Of a stretch of 64,000 nt of DNA, positions 7,584 through 17,100 are shown in pieces (position 1 is the stretch's first letter; the number at the start of each line of letters is the position of its first letter). The notes beneath the pieces were generated by a model. It was given only the letters and a program-made list of their open reading frames with translations. It was not told the origin of the DNA and made no database searches. The DNA lies in contig JADJBL010000010.1 of assembly GCA_016703765.1 (NCBI GenBank), positions 89,138-153,137 on the forward strand, given 5' to 3'. Source of the DNA: Saprospirales bacterium (GTDB lineage Bacteria; Bacteroidota; Bacteroidia; Chitinophagales; Saprospiraceae). Position numbers and translations under genes: made by a program.

Positions 7584-9773
7584 ATGCTAAAAAATTTTCC
7601 GCATTATCAGCAACACGATGAATCCGATTGCGGAGCGGCTTGTCTGCGAATGATCGCCAGACATTACGGCCGTTTTTACTCCCTGGAGTATTTGCGGGAA
7701 CTCACCTACCAAAGAAGGGAAGGGGTCTCCCTCCTTGATGTCAGCGATGGCGCCGAACGCCTGGGCTTCAAAACCCTGGCCGCAGCCGTCCCCTTGTCGA
7801 GGCTGCTGGAGGACATGCCCTTGCCCTGTATCGCCTTCTGGCGGAAAAACCACTACCTGGTCGTCTACAAAACCTCCAAACGCCACATCTGGGTGGCCGA
7901 CCCGGCCGGTGGGCTGATTCAATACACCCACCAGCAATTCCTCGAAGGCTGGCAATCGGGTGAGGAGGAAGGCGAAGCTCAGGGAGTGGTCCTGCTTCTG
8001 GAACCTACCATCGATTTTTACAAGCGGGAGGACGAAACCATCTCCAAAGGCGGCTTTCAATACGTCTACCACTACCTTTCCCGCTATAAACACCTGCTCA
8101 ATCAATTGGTGTTGGGTTTTATCATAACCCTGCTCCTCCAGTTGGCCTTCCCCTTTCTTATGCAGGCCCTGGTCGACGAGGGGATTAGTCGCCAGGATTT
8201 CAATTTTGCCCTGCTTGTGCTCCTGGCCTGGGCTGTTTTTTACGCCAGTATGGTCCTGGTCGAACATCTCCGAACCTGGATCTTTTTGCACCTGGGTATC
8301 CGGACCAACATCAACCTGATCTCCGATTTTCTTATAAAGGTCATGCGCCTTCCCGTGCGCTTTTTCGATGAAAAAATGACCTCCGACCTGCTCAAAAGGG
8401 TACAGGACAACGTGCGGGTGGAGCGATTGCTGACCTCCACCTCCCTGCAGGCGATTTTTTCCAGTTTTTCCATCCTGTTCATGGGGCTCGTACTGCTCCA
8501 CTTCGACCTGCTGATCTTTATCATTTTTCTCGTCGGCACGGCCCTCTACCTGTTGTGGATCATGCGTTTTATGCAGGCCAGAAAGGAATGGGATTACATC
8601 CGTTTCGACCAGTCGGCGGCAAACCAGGAAAAGATGATCGAGCTGATCAACGGTATGCAGGAGATCAAGCTTTTTAACGCCGAAACCTCCAAACGATGGG
8701 ATTGGGAACGCTCGGAGGCCCGGCTTTTCCGGGCCAGCATGAAATACCTGGCGGTCAACCAGCGCCAAAGGCTGGGCGCACAATTGCTCAACGAGGCTAA
8801 AAATATCCTCATCACCATTTTTACCGCCAAAGCCGTGATCGAGGGACAGCTATCCCTCGGCGCCCTGGTAGCAGTGCAGTACATCATCGGACAGATCAAC
8901 GGTCCGCTCCATCAGTTGGTCGATTTTATCCGGGCGGTTCAGGATGCCAGGATTAGTCTGGAAAGGATGAATGAAGTGCACCTCAAGGAAAACGAAGAAA
9001 AACCCGAGGCAAAAATCTCCATCCTGCCGGAACGGGGGCCTATCCGCCTGGAAAATGTGAACTTTCACTACCAGGGCTATCCGGATATCCTCGTTTTGAA
9101 AAACCTGAATTTCACCATCCCATACGGAAAAACCACTGCTATCGTCGGTTCCAGCGGAAGCGGCAAGACTACGCTCATCAAATTGCTCCTCAACATGTAT
9201 CAGCCCACGGAAGGGGTGATCAGGGTAGGGGATGTGAGCCTGGCCACGGTGCAACAAAAACTATGGCGAAGCCGCTGCGGCGCGGTATTGCAGGAAGGAT
9301 ACCTGTTTTCCGACTCCATAGCCCGCAACATCGGTCTGGGTAGCGAAATCATCGAGGAGTCCAAACTCCTCCAGGCTGCAAGGGTGGCCAACGTTCAGGC
9401 GTTTATTGAATCCCTTCCGCTCGGGTACGGAACGAAGATCGGACCGGAGGGTATCGGACTCAGTCAGGGCCAGAAACAGCGGCTGCTCATCGCCAGGGCC
9501 GTGTACAAGGACCCGGAATATTTCTTTTTCGACGAAGCCACCAATGCCCTGGACGCATACAACGAGATCATCATCCTGGAGAACCTTTCCGAACATTTTT
9601 CCGGCAGAACTATCGTCGTGGTGGCCCATCGCCTGAGTACCGTATTGGCGGCCGATCACATCATCGTTCTGGAGGAAGGAGAGGTGGTCGAACAGGGCAC
9701 CCACGAAGAACTCCGCGCCGGAAAAGGAGCTTATTATCATTTATTGAAAAACCAGATGGAACTGGGAGGTTGA
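7584..9773 (+). CDS. ABC exporter with N-terminal C39 peptidase domain
   Basis: The 729-residue protein is a peptidase-containing ABC transporter. Residues 1-130 are a C39 double-glycine peptidase: catalytic Cys16 in DESDCGAACLRMI, His90 in KNHYLVVY and Asp106 in VADPAG. Residues 165-430 hold six membrane helices, followed by the nucleotide-binding domain with Walker A GSSGSGKTT near 521, signature LSQGQKQ near 626 and Walker B FFFDEAT near 646. The family cleaves a leader from a peptide substrate and exports it across the inner membrane. All catalytic positions appear intact. The HlyD-type partner follows after one base. No leader peptide gene was recognised nearby. Confidence 0.95.
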   Translation: MLKNFPHYQQHDESDCGAACLRMIARHYGRFYSLEYLRELTYQRREGVSLLDVSDGAERLGFKTLAAAVPLSRLLEDMPLPCIAFWRKNHYLVVYKTSKRHIWVADPAGGLIQYTHQQFLEGWQSGEEEGEAQGVVLLLEPTIDFYKREDETISKGGFQYVYHYLSRYKHLLNQLVLGFIITLLLQLAFPFLMQALVDEGISRQDFNFALLVLLAWAVFYASMVLVEHLRTWIFLHLGIRTNINLISDFLIKVMRLPVRFFDEKMTSDLLKRVQDNVRVERLLTSTSLQAIFSSFSILFMGLVLLHFDLLIFIIFLVGTALYLLWIMRFMQARKEWDYIRFDQSAANQEKMIELINGMQEIKLFNAETSKRWDWERSEARLFRASMKYLAVNQRQRLGAQLLNEAKNILITIFTAKAVIEGQLSLGALVAVQYIIGQINGPLHQLVDFIRAVQDARISLERMNEVHLKENEEKPEAKISILPERGPIRLENVNFHYQGYPDILVLKNLNFTIPYGKTTAIVGSSGSGKTTLIKLLLNMYQPTEGVIRVGDVSLATVQQKLWRSRCGAVLQEGYLFSDSIARNIGLGSEIIEESKLLQAARVANVQAFIESLPLGYGTKIGPEGIGLSQGQKQRLLIARAVYKDPEYFFFDEATNALDAYNEIIILENLSEHFSGRTIVVVAHRLSTVLAADHIIVLEEGEVVEQGTHEELRAGKGAYYHLLKNQMELGG

Positions 9774-9774
9774 T

Positions 9775-11052
9775 ATGGAAGAATTGCGCAGTGAAGAAGT
9801 TCAGGAAATCCTGGGCACTCCTCCGTCCTGGATGGTGCAATGGGGCACCGCCCTTGTGTTGATCGTGCTGGCAGCCCTGGTAGCCTTGGGCTGGTGGTTT
9901 AAATATCCGGAAAAAGTGGTCGCCGGGCTGGTTGTAACCACGGTCCAGCAACCCATCCCGGTCAGTTCGCCCGTGGAAGGCATCATCGGCCGTCTGGTGG
10001 TGGCAGATGGCGACTCCGTCGAAACCGGCGACATCATGGCCGTCATGTCCAGCTCCGCCAGCCTCGAAGATGTGATCCGGCTGGAGGAAGCCCTGAAAAA
10101 ACTCCAGACCTTCGATCAGGAGTCCCTTGCCGGATTTACACCCGACCCCAATTTGCGCCTCGGGGAACTGGAGAACGACTACCGCTCCCTGGTGCAGTTT
10201 CTCCAGGAGTTTTCCTTCAAGGATTCCGACGATTATGACCAAAAGGCGATCCGGCGTTTGAAAGATCAGGTCAAGCAGATCGACAAGGGCATCGACGCCC
10301 TCAACCGGGAACAGCGAAACGTCATGCAGGCCAGAGACCTGGCCCAGTCGCAGTTCAACGCGCTGCACTACGGATATTCCGGCAAGACAGACCAGGAACT
10401 GCGCGAGTTGCAGGACGCAAAGGACAAACTACTCCAAAAGGAAAACGAGGTGAACCGCCTCAACGCGGAGATCGCCGACAAGCGAAAGGAACGCTCAGGC
10501 ATCAACTTGCAGATCCTGGCGATTCGCGATGGGCTGTCCTCCGGCGCGGTCAACCGGTTTCAGATCCTGCTCCAAAGCCTGAACTCCCTTCTGGCCAAGA
10601 TCGAACAGTGGAAACAAAAGAACCTGCTCCGTGCCCCCGCTCCGGGTATCGTCACGTATTACCAGTCCACACTTTCCGAGGGAACCAAACTCGAACAAGG
10701 CGCCGCCGTGGTCGCCATCCTGCCGCTGCTGGTGGGGGAGATGGAACTGGTGGGCAAGATGGAGCTGCCCGTCGCCCAGTCCGGCAAGGTCCAGCCGGGT
10801 CAAAGAGTGCTGATCAAACTGACGGGATTCCCCTTCCAGGAATATGGCATTGTGGAGGGGATCGTCCAAAACAAATCCCTCCTGCCAAACGACGGAAAAT
10901 ATTCTGTCCGCATCTCTCTTCCCAAGGGCCTGAATACCAGCTTCGGCAACGAATTGCCCTTCCGCCAGCAAATGCCGGCCAGCGGGGAGATTATCATCCA
11001 GGACAAACGCCTGCTGCAAAGACTGCTGGAGAAGATGTGGTTTTTTAGATGA
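9775..11052 (+). CDS. HlyD-family periplasmic adaptor subunit
   Basis: The 425-residue protein has a short cytoplasmic N-terminus, one membrane helix at about residues 22-44, a first lipoyl half-domain (PVEGIIGRLVVADGDSVETGD), a long coiled-coil hairpin (about residues 100-260), the second lipoyl half (LRAPAPGIVTYYQ) and a beta-barrel end. This is the membrane-fusion component that links the inner-membrane exporter to an outer-membrane channel. The start follows the ABC gene stop by one base, so the two genes are translated together. No TolC-like gene lies next to them. Confidence 0.93.
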   Translation: MEELRSEEVQEILGTPPSWMVQWGTALVLIVLAALVALGWWFKYPEKVVAGLVVTTVQQPIPVSSPVEGIIGRLVVADGDSVETGDIMAVMSSSASLEDVIRLEEALKKLQTFDQESLAGFTPDPNLRLGELENDYRSLVQFLQEFSFKDSDDYDQKAIRRLKDQVKQIDKGIDALNREQRNVMQARDLAQSQFNALHYGYSGKTDQELRELQDAKDKLLQKENEVNRLNAEIADKRKERSGINLQILAIRDGLSSGAVNRFQILLQSLNSLLAKIEQWKQKNLLRAPAPGIVTYYQSTLSEGTKLEQGAAVVAILPLLVGEMELVGKMELPVAQSGKVQPGQRVLIKLTGFPFQEYGIVEGIVQNKSLLPNDGKYSVRISLPKGLNTSFGNELPFRQQMPASGEIIIQDKRLLQRLLEKMWFFR

Positions 11053-11056
11053 GAGT

Positions 11057-12454
11057 TTAGAGATGTATTACCTCCCCGTAAGCGGCGGCAGCCGCCTCCA
11101 TGATCGCCTCGCTCATGGTCGGGTGGGGGTGAACCGCCTTGACGATCTCCTGTCCCGTGGTTTCCAGTTTGCGCGCCACTACGACTTCCGCGATCATTTC
11201 CGTCACGTTGGCGCCGATAAAGTGCGCGCCGAGGAATTCCCCGTATTTGGCGTCGAAGATCACCTTCACAAAGCCATTGCTCGCCCCGGCTGCCTTGGCC
11301 TTGCCCGAGGCGGTGAAAGGAAATTTGCCCACCTTGATCTCAAAGCCGGCGTCTTTGGCGCCCTGCTCTGTATATCCCACAGAGGCTACTTCGGGGTTGC
11401 AATAGGTGCAAGAGGGGATATTGTTGTAATCGAGGGGCTCCGGATGGTGCCCGGCGATCTTTTCCACGCAGATAATCCCCTCGGCGCTGGCAACGTGCGC
11501 CAGGGCGGGCCCGGGCACGATGTCGCCGATGGCATAAATGCCGGGTACATTGGTGTTGTAGAACTTGTCGACCAGCACGAATCCCTTGTCCGTCTTGATG
11601 CCCAGCTCTTCGAGTCCCAGGTTTTCGGTATTGGGGCTCACTCCGGCGGCTGAGAGGACGATATCGCATTCGATCAGGCTTTCCTTTCCGTCCTTGCGGT
11701 TCTTCGCCTTTACGACGCAGCCTTTACCACTGGTGTCGACGCTTTCGACCGAGGTATTGGCGAGCACTTCGATGCCCGCTTTTTTGTAGATCTTGCCCAA
11801 CTCTTTAGAGATATCGGGGTCTTCGCGGGGCACCAGGCCCTGTTCGAGGAATTCGACCACGGTGACCTCGGTTCCGATAGTGTGGTAGAAATAGGCGAAC
11901 TCCACCCCGATGGCTCCTGCGCCGACGACGACCATCTTCTTCGGTTGTTTTTCCAGGCTCATGGCCTTGCGGTAATCGATGATCTTTTTACCGTCGATCT
12001 TCAGGTTCGGCAATTCCTTGGCTCTGGCCCCGGTGGCGAGGATAATATGGTTGGCGGTATATTCGGATTTCTTGCCGTCGGGTTCCGTCACGACGACCTT
12101 TTTGCCCGCGGCCAACTTTGCGCTCCCATTGATCAGGGTAATCTTGTTTTTCCGGAAAAGGAAACTCACGCCCTTGCTCATACCGTCAGCTACTTCCCGG
12201 CTCCGGCCGATCATTTTTCCGAAATCGGCCTTGGAGGAGCTGACCTGGATGCCGTAATCCTCGGCGTGCTGGATATATTCAAAGACCTGGGCGCTTTTCA
12301 GGAGGGCTTTCGTCGGGATGCAGCCCCAGTTGAGACAGATACCGCCAATGGATTCCCGCTCCACCACCGCTACTTTCATGCCCAGTTGCGATGCGCGAAT
12401 GGCTGCAACGTAGCCCCCCGGGCCGCTGCCTATCACTATGAGATCGTATTGCAT
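11057..12454 (-). CDS. lpdA: Dihydrolipoyl dehydrogenase (E3)
   Basis: The 465-residue flavoprotein reoxidises lipoamide in pyruvate and 2-oxoglutarate dehydrogenase complexes and the glycine cleavage system, producing NADH. Seen directly: FAD-binding GSGPGGYVAAIRA, the redox-active disulfide GGICLNWGCIPTK, the NAD-binding GAGAIGVEFA, and the C-terminal catalytic HPHPTMSEAIMEA. The ATG at 12452-12454 is chosen because MQYDLIVIG is the usual family start; an in-frame upstream extension of 16 residues is not conserved in character. The pdhB gene about 11.5 kb away may supply another subunit of the same complex. Confidence 0.96.
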   Translation of the reverse strand: MQYDLIVIGSGPGGYVAAIRASQLGMKVAVVERESIGGICLNWGCIPTKALLKSAQVFEYIQHAEDYGIQVSSSKADFGKMIGRSREVADGMSKGVSFLFRKNKITLINGSAKLAAGKKVVVTEPDGKKSEYTANHIILATGARAKELPNLKIDGKKIIDYRKAMSLEKQPKKMVVVGAGAIGVEFAYFYHTIGTEVTVVEFLEQGLVPREDPDISKELGKIYKKAGIEVLANTSVESVDTSGKGCVVKAKNRKDGKESLIECDIVLSAAGVSPNTENLGLEELGIKTDKGFVLVDKFYNTNVPGIYAIGDIVPGPALAHVASAEGIICVEKIAGHHPEPLDYNNIPSCTYCNPEVASVGYTEQGAKDAGFEIKVGKFPFTASGKAKAAGASNGFVKVIFDAKYGEFLGAHFIGANVTEMIAEVVVARKLETTGQEIVKAVHPHPTMSEAIMEAAAAAYGEVIHL

Positions 12455-12489
12455 GGTTCGATTTTTTTCCAGGTTAAGGGTAAACGCCG

Positions 12490-12497
12490 CAAATATA
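12490..12497 (-). promoter_or_regulatory. Candidate -7 box for lpdA
   Basis: On the minus strand the sequence is TATATTTG, fitting TAnnTTTG, 36 bases before the lpdA ATG. A TTG-type element can be read at 12514-12516 with a 16-base spacer, which falls inside the neighbouring hairpin. Confidence 0.45.
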
Positions 12498-12505
12498 AAC
12501 AAAAA

Positions 12506-12531
12506 CCCCTCTGCAAAAACTTGCAGGGGGG
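12506..12531 (-). terminator. Intrinsic terminator upstream of lpdA
   Basis: An 11-bp stem (12506-12516 with 12521-12531, one G-T wobble, loop AAAC) is followed on the minus strand by GTTTTTGTTT, the form of an intrinsic terminator. It would end leftward transcripts from the small lipoprotein gene before lpdA, or act as a leader hairpin. The plus strand has no T tract. Confidence 0.6.
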
Positions 12532-12535
12532 CCTA

Positions 12536-12791
12536 TCCAACTTACTGATACTAAAATTTCAAAAAAGGCGCCGGGAAAGCACACAGATACACTGCGCATT
12601 CGAGCCAATTGGCTTTGCCGTTCATGTTCTCAGTAGTCCTAGCTATAATTTGTGTATCCGCCCTAGCGTGTTGCTTTCAATAGCAAGTTAAAGGTAGAAA
12701 AAACCATTTCTCCTTCCAAAAAATTGAGGACCAAAATTTGAGAGAAATTGGGCGTAAACTATTTGCATATCCAATTCTGTACGCAAAATAT
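12536..12791. other. Gene-free region between lpdA and a lipoprotein gene
   Basis: About 250 bases without a supportable gene. Frames are broken by stops and no RNA gene fold was recognised. It is the 3' flank of the leftward lipoprotein gene and may hold remnant sequence. Confidence 0.4.
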
Positions 12792-13295
12792 TTACAGCTC
12801 CTGATTGGATAAAATGACCACCAGGGTAGGGCCGTCGAAGCTGTCGATCTTGTCGACCTGCATCCAGAAGCCCGTCACGACTTCCATGGGTTGAGCAAGC
12901 CGGAAATCTTCCTGCTGCGCCGAAAGCGCGTCCGCATATTGAGAAAAAGCCAGGTAGTCGGCTCCCAGAGAGCCAAAAGCCCTGAACTGATTTTGGGCCT
13001 CCTGAAGCCAATAGGCCGGATCGCTCTCCTCCTCTGCGTTCGGCAAACGAAAGCGAAACTCCTGCCTCAGGGAATCGCAGCCCGACTGGAAGATTTCCAG
13101 GAAGACCCCGTTGCGGAAAGAAACGATTTCGAGGCCTTCCGATCCGGTTTGCATAAAATCATGGGTTTCCACCCCTTCCAGGTCTTTTGAAAAGATAGCG
13201 GTGGGGGTGGTGGGGCAGTCTCCTTTTCCTCCGCCGGATTTACAGGATGCCACAAAAAACACGATTGCAAACAGAGAGATCAACAAGCCGCGCAC
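12792..13295 (-). CDS. Small lipoprotein of unknown function
   Basis: The 167-residue product begins at a GTG and has a clear lipoprotein signal (LLISLFAIVFFVASC, modified cysteine at residue 18). The mature part contains two further cysteines (at about 27 and 73) that could form a disulfide. Its middle holds a run of short strands with FMQTGSEGLEIVSFRNGVF and a C-terminal hydrophobic strand TLVVILSN. No family is recognised. It is divergent from folE, with about 130 bases between the starts. Confidence 0.72.
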   Translation of the reverse strand: MRGLLISLFAIVFFVASCKSGGGKGDCPTTPTAIFSKDLEGVETHDFMQTGSEGLEIVSFRNGVFLEIFQSGCDSLRQEFRFRLPNAEEESDPAYWLQEAQNQFRAFGSLGADYLAFSQYADALSAQQEDFRLAQPMEVVTGFWMQVDKIDSFDGPTLVVILSNQEL

Positions 13296-13425
13296 GGGAA
13301 TAAGTTTTATAATTTCAAAAGAAGGTTTCCAAGGGACAAAAGTTAAACATTATCTCCAAACTTCTGTTCCCAATCCTATTAAATCACCGGCATTCAACGC
13401 CGGCAAAGGTATCAAAATTATCAGC

Positions 13426-14067
13426 ATGAATTATCACAATGGTAAAGGGAACGGGAAGGCTCATCCTGGCGGAGTTCATCTTGCCGACGCTTTTCTTCTT
13501 TCCGACGAGGATAAGATCGAACGTATTGCAGGGCATTTTGAGGAGATCATGCAAATCATCGGCCTCGACCTCGACGACGACAGCCTGAGCGGAACTCCGC
13601 GGAGAGTGGCCAAAATGTATGTCCAGGAAATATTCTCCGGATTGAATCCGGCCAATAAGCCCAAACCCACCTTGTTCGACAACAAGTTTCAATATCGGAA
13701 TATGGTTGTGGAAAGGGATATCCTCCTGCAGTCCTTTTGCGAACACCACTTCCTTCCCATTTACGGGAAAGCCCATGTGGCCTACATTTCCAGCGGAAAA
13801 GTCATAGGGCTGTCCAAACTCAACCGCATCGTCGAATACTTTTCCAAGCGCCCGCAGGTGCAGGAACGGCTGACCATGCAGATCGCCGCCGAATTGAAAG
13901 AAGTTCTTGAAACGGAGGACGTGGCGGTTTACATCGACGCCAAACACATGTGCGTACAGGCCCGCGGGATCGAGCACCAGGAAAGCAGCACCGTCACCTT
14001 CGAATACGGAGGAAAATTCCTCAACGATTTGACCAGGAGGGAGTTTTTGTCCGCAATCGGAAAATAA
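13426..14067 (+). CDS. folE: GTP cyclohydrolase I
   Basis: The 213-residue enzyme converts GTP to 7,8-dihydroneopterin triphosphate, the first step of folate and pterin synthesis. Signature segments are TPRRVAKMY, the zinc-binding SFCEHHFLPI, GKVIGLSKLNRIV and the C-terminal MCVQARGIEHQESSTVT. The ATG at 13426 gives a start (MNYHNGKG) with a normal family length; the frame is open further upstream but that part covers the divergent promoter region. A strong hairpin follows the gene. Confidence 0.96.
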   Translation: MNYHNGKGNGKAHPGGVHLADAFLLSDEDKIERIAGHFEEIMQIIGLDLDDDSLSGTPRRVAKMYVQEIFSGLNPANKPKPTLFDNKFQYRNMVVERDILLQSFCEHHFLPIYGKAHVAYISSGKVIGLSKLNRIVEYFSKRPQVQERLTMQIAAELKEVLETEDVAVYIDAKHMCVQARGIEHQESSTVTFEYGGKFLNDLTRREFLSAIGK

Positions 14068-14076
14068 GGATAAAAA

Positions 14077-14106
14077 ACGGGTACCCGGACCAATCCGGGT
14101 ACCCGT
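14077..14106. terminator. Bidirectional hairpin terminator after folE
   Basis: Arms 14077-14089 and 14094-14106 form a perfect 13-bp stem with a four-base loop (CCAA); the core is GGGTACCCGG. It sits between convergent folE and the giant secreted-protein gene. On the minus strand it is followed by a T run (TTTTTTATCC), a good terminator form for leftward transcripts. Confidence 0.85.
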
Positions 14107-14120
14107 ATATGAAAAGCCAT

Positions 14121-17100
14121 CTAGTCCCTTTGTAGTACGACCCTTTGTATCAGTTCCTCCGCATTTCCTTCGATGCGCACCCGGATTAGGTACATGCCGT
14201 TGGCGAAGGAGCCCAGGTCGAGTGGATCCGCCGCGAAAAACTCCGACTGCCCATAATTCCGTTCCAGCAATTGTTGCCCCTGGCTGCTGTACACCTGAAT
14301 GGAAAGCGCTTGCCCGGCATACCCTTCCAACCTCAAGAAGACCGTCCCCGTAGTGGGGTTGGGAAAAACTTCCATTCGTTGTTCTCCGCTTTCACCGGAT
14401 TCGGCCAGTTTGACCGGAGGCGGAAGAACTGCAGTCAATGGACAGGTTGTTTCGACCTCCAGCTCGCTGTCGCAGCCCGTCTGGTTCGTGCTGATTGTGA
14501 TGAGTCCGCCGACACCCCCGTAAAGAAGCAAATGTTCAATCGCACAGCAATAGTAAAGATCGGAGTTGTTCTTGACGGTAAGGTCCGAGCCGACAGACAG
14601 CGTGGGGTTTAAGCCGTCCAGCGTCAGGAGGTCCTGATTGTTTTGGATGATCAGCCTGCCTCCGATACTCGCGATGTTTTGAAGACCATCCATGTCGGTT
14701 AGGTTGGCGCCGGTTATCTTGAGGTCCCCGCTGATCGAGCTGAGATTGCCAAGCGGACTCAGGTCGACGGTCGTGAGGCCGTTAATGGTCAAATTTCCGG
14801 TAAATGTGGTGTAACAGGGCGGAAAATTATCAACCGAGGCCTGGTTGCTCAGGGTCAGATTCCCGGTGTAGGTAAAGCCGGAGAGCCCTTCGTCCTCCGT
14901 CCCGTCGCAATCGTCGTCGATGCTGTTGCAAAGTTCCGGCGCGCCGGGGTAGATATTGGCCCTGGGATTGGGCGGATAGCCAAACATCTTGCCCACGCCG
15001 TCCGCACAATCGCCGGTAATGCTGATGAGGTTCACCGCCGCCTTATACCCTGCGGGCTTGAGGCATTGCACCAGGGTAACCCCATCGCTGTACCCGTCGT
15101 TGTCTACATCCTTATACCAGATTTGCCCGGGAAACTGTAAGGGATCTTTATCCTTGCAGTCGATGTCCAGGGATATCAGGTCGGAGGCCAGTTTATAGCC
15201 TCCAGCCGGCGGAGTACAGCCCCCCACGATCGTCACCCCGCTGGAGTATCCGTCGTTGTCCTGGTCTCTATACCAGATAGGGGTGGCTACGCCTGCCAGC
15301 ACCGTGGCCGAAGCGGTCGCATCGCATCCCGTTGTCGAACCCTGCGGGATTACTACGATATTATACACACCCGGCGCCAGGTTGTTGAACACAGGGGAAG
15401 CCGAGAAGGTAGCGCCACCGTCGATGGAATACTCAAGCGGCCCCGTCGCGGAAGTTGCCACGATGCTGATAGACCCGTTTGAAGAACCGGCGCAGGTCTC
15501 GTCGCTTATGGTGACGGAGCTGATCGTTGCGAATTGCTCCACTGTTACGGTTGCGATGCAGGATGCCTGGTGGGAGTTCCCGTCCTCTACTATCAGGGTG
15601 ACCGGATTGGGACCCAAATTGCCGCAATTAAATGAATTGGGGGAAACCGAGAGCAGGTTCAAGACGCTGCAATCGTCGCTACCGCTGAGGAAGACGTCAT
15701 TGGGTACAATGGAGACCTGGCCGGTGGCGTCCAGTTGAACGGTAATATCTTTACAAACTACGCCTGGACCGGAATCTAGGACATTAATAAAACTTGTACA
15801 ATAATCGAAATTCCCCGCCGCATCCGTTACCCCCATATAAATGAATACGGGCGCTCCGACATCCGTGCAGGAAAGGCTGAGCCCCGGGGTATAAGTGATC
15901 CCGTCAAAGCTGGCTGTTATAGTCACCGCGCTGCAATCGTCGTAGCTTCCCGCATCGAAATCGCTGGCCCAAACAAATCCGTAACCGGCTGTAAGGTTGA
16001 TCGTCAATCCATAATAACAATAAGGATGGGGATTGTCAATATCCACCAGGTCGGGGTCGGCCAGATCGATCAGCCCGTCGCAGTCGTCGTCGATATTATT
16101 GCAGATCTCTCCGGCCAGGGGATTTACCGCCGATTTGGTATCATCGCAGTCCATATCGTCTGCAACATAACCAGGAGGCTGGGAAAGCGAGATCACAGAA
16201 CTCCCGGGGTCGCCGAAGCCATCTCCGTCCGCATCTTCATACCAAACCAGAGAGCTCAGGCAGGCGTTGGATACCTCGGTCTTGCTGTTACAACCGGTTT
16301 TGTTGTTCAAAATGGTAATGGTTCCTCCCACGCCTCCGGAGGAGATGAAATGCTCGATGGCGCAACAGTCGAAGAGGTTTTGGTTGTAGGAAACCGTCAG
16401 GTTCGAGCCGATCGTGAGCGTCTGGGAGAGGGCGAAAAGCATGACAAGTTGTGAATTAAATTGAATGGACAGGCTGCCACCGACAATCGCCAGGTTTTGA
16501 AAATCGCCCAGATGGCTGAGCCCGGTGTTCTGAATCTTCAGGTTGCCGCTGACCGACACCAGGTTTTCCAGTGGAGAAAGGTCTGAAATGCTCGGCCCGG
16601 TAAGGGTCAGGTTGCCGATGATGGCGGAATGGCAGCGCGCAAAATTGTCGAGCGAGATCTGACTGGTAAAGGTCAGGTTTCCTGTGTAGGTATAACCCGA
16701 CAAGCCCTCGTCTTCGATCCCGTCGCAATCGTCGTCGATACTGTTGCACAACTCCGGCGCGCCGGGATAGATATTGGCCCTGGAGTTTGGCGGATAGCCG
16801 AACACTTTACCGGAACCGTCCGCGCAATCTCCGCTCGTGCCGATCAGGCTCGCGGCAGCTTTAAATCCGGTGGGTTTGAGGCATTGCACCATGGTCGTGC
16901 CATCGCTCCAGCCGTCGTTGTCCCAATCCTTGTACCAGATTTGTCCCGGAAACTGCAGCGGGTCGTTATCCTTGCAATCGATGTCCAGAGATATCAGGTC
17001 GGAGGCCAGCTTGTAGCCCGAGGGCTGGCTGCATGACACAATCGTGTTGCCGGGACTGTAGCCGTCGTTGTCGGAGTCCTTGTACCAGGTAGGAGTGGGA

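Noticed and set aside
12580..12640. tRNA-like T-loop on the minus strand (CTCGAATGC)
   Set aside because: The flanking bases do not pair as a T stem, and no acceptor or anticodon arm can be built.
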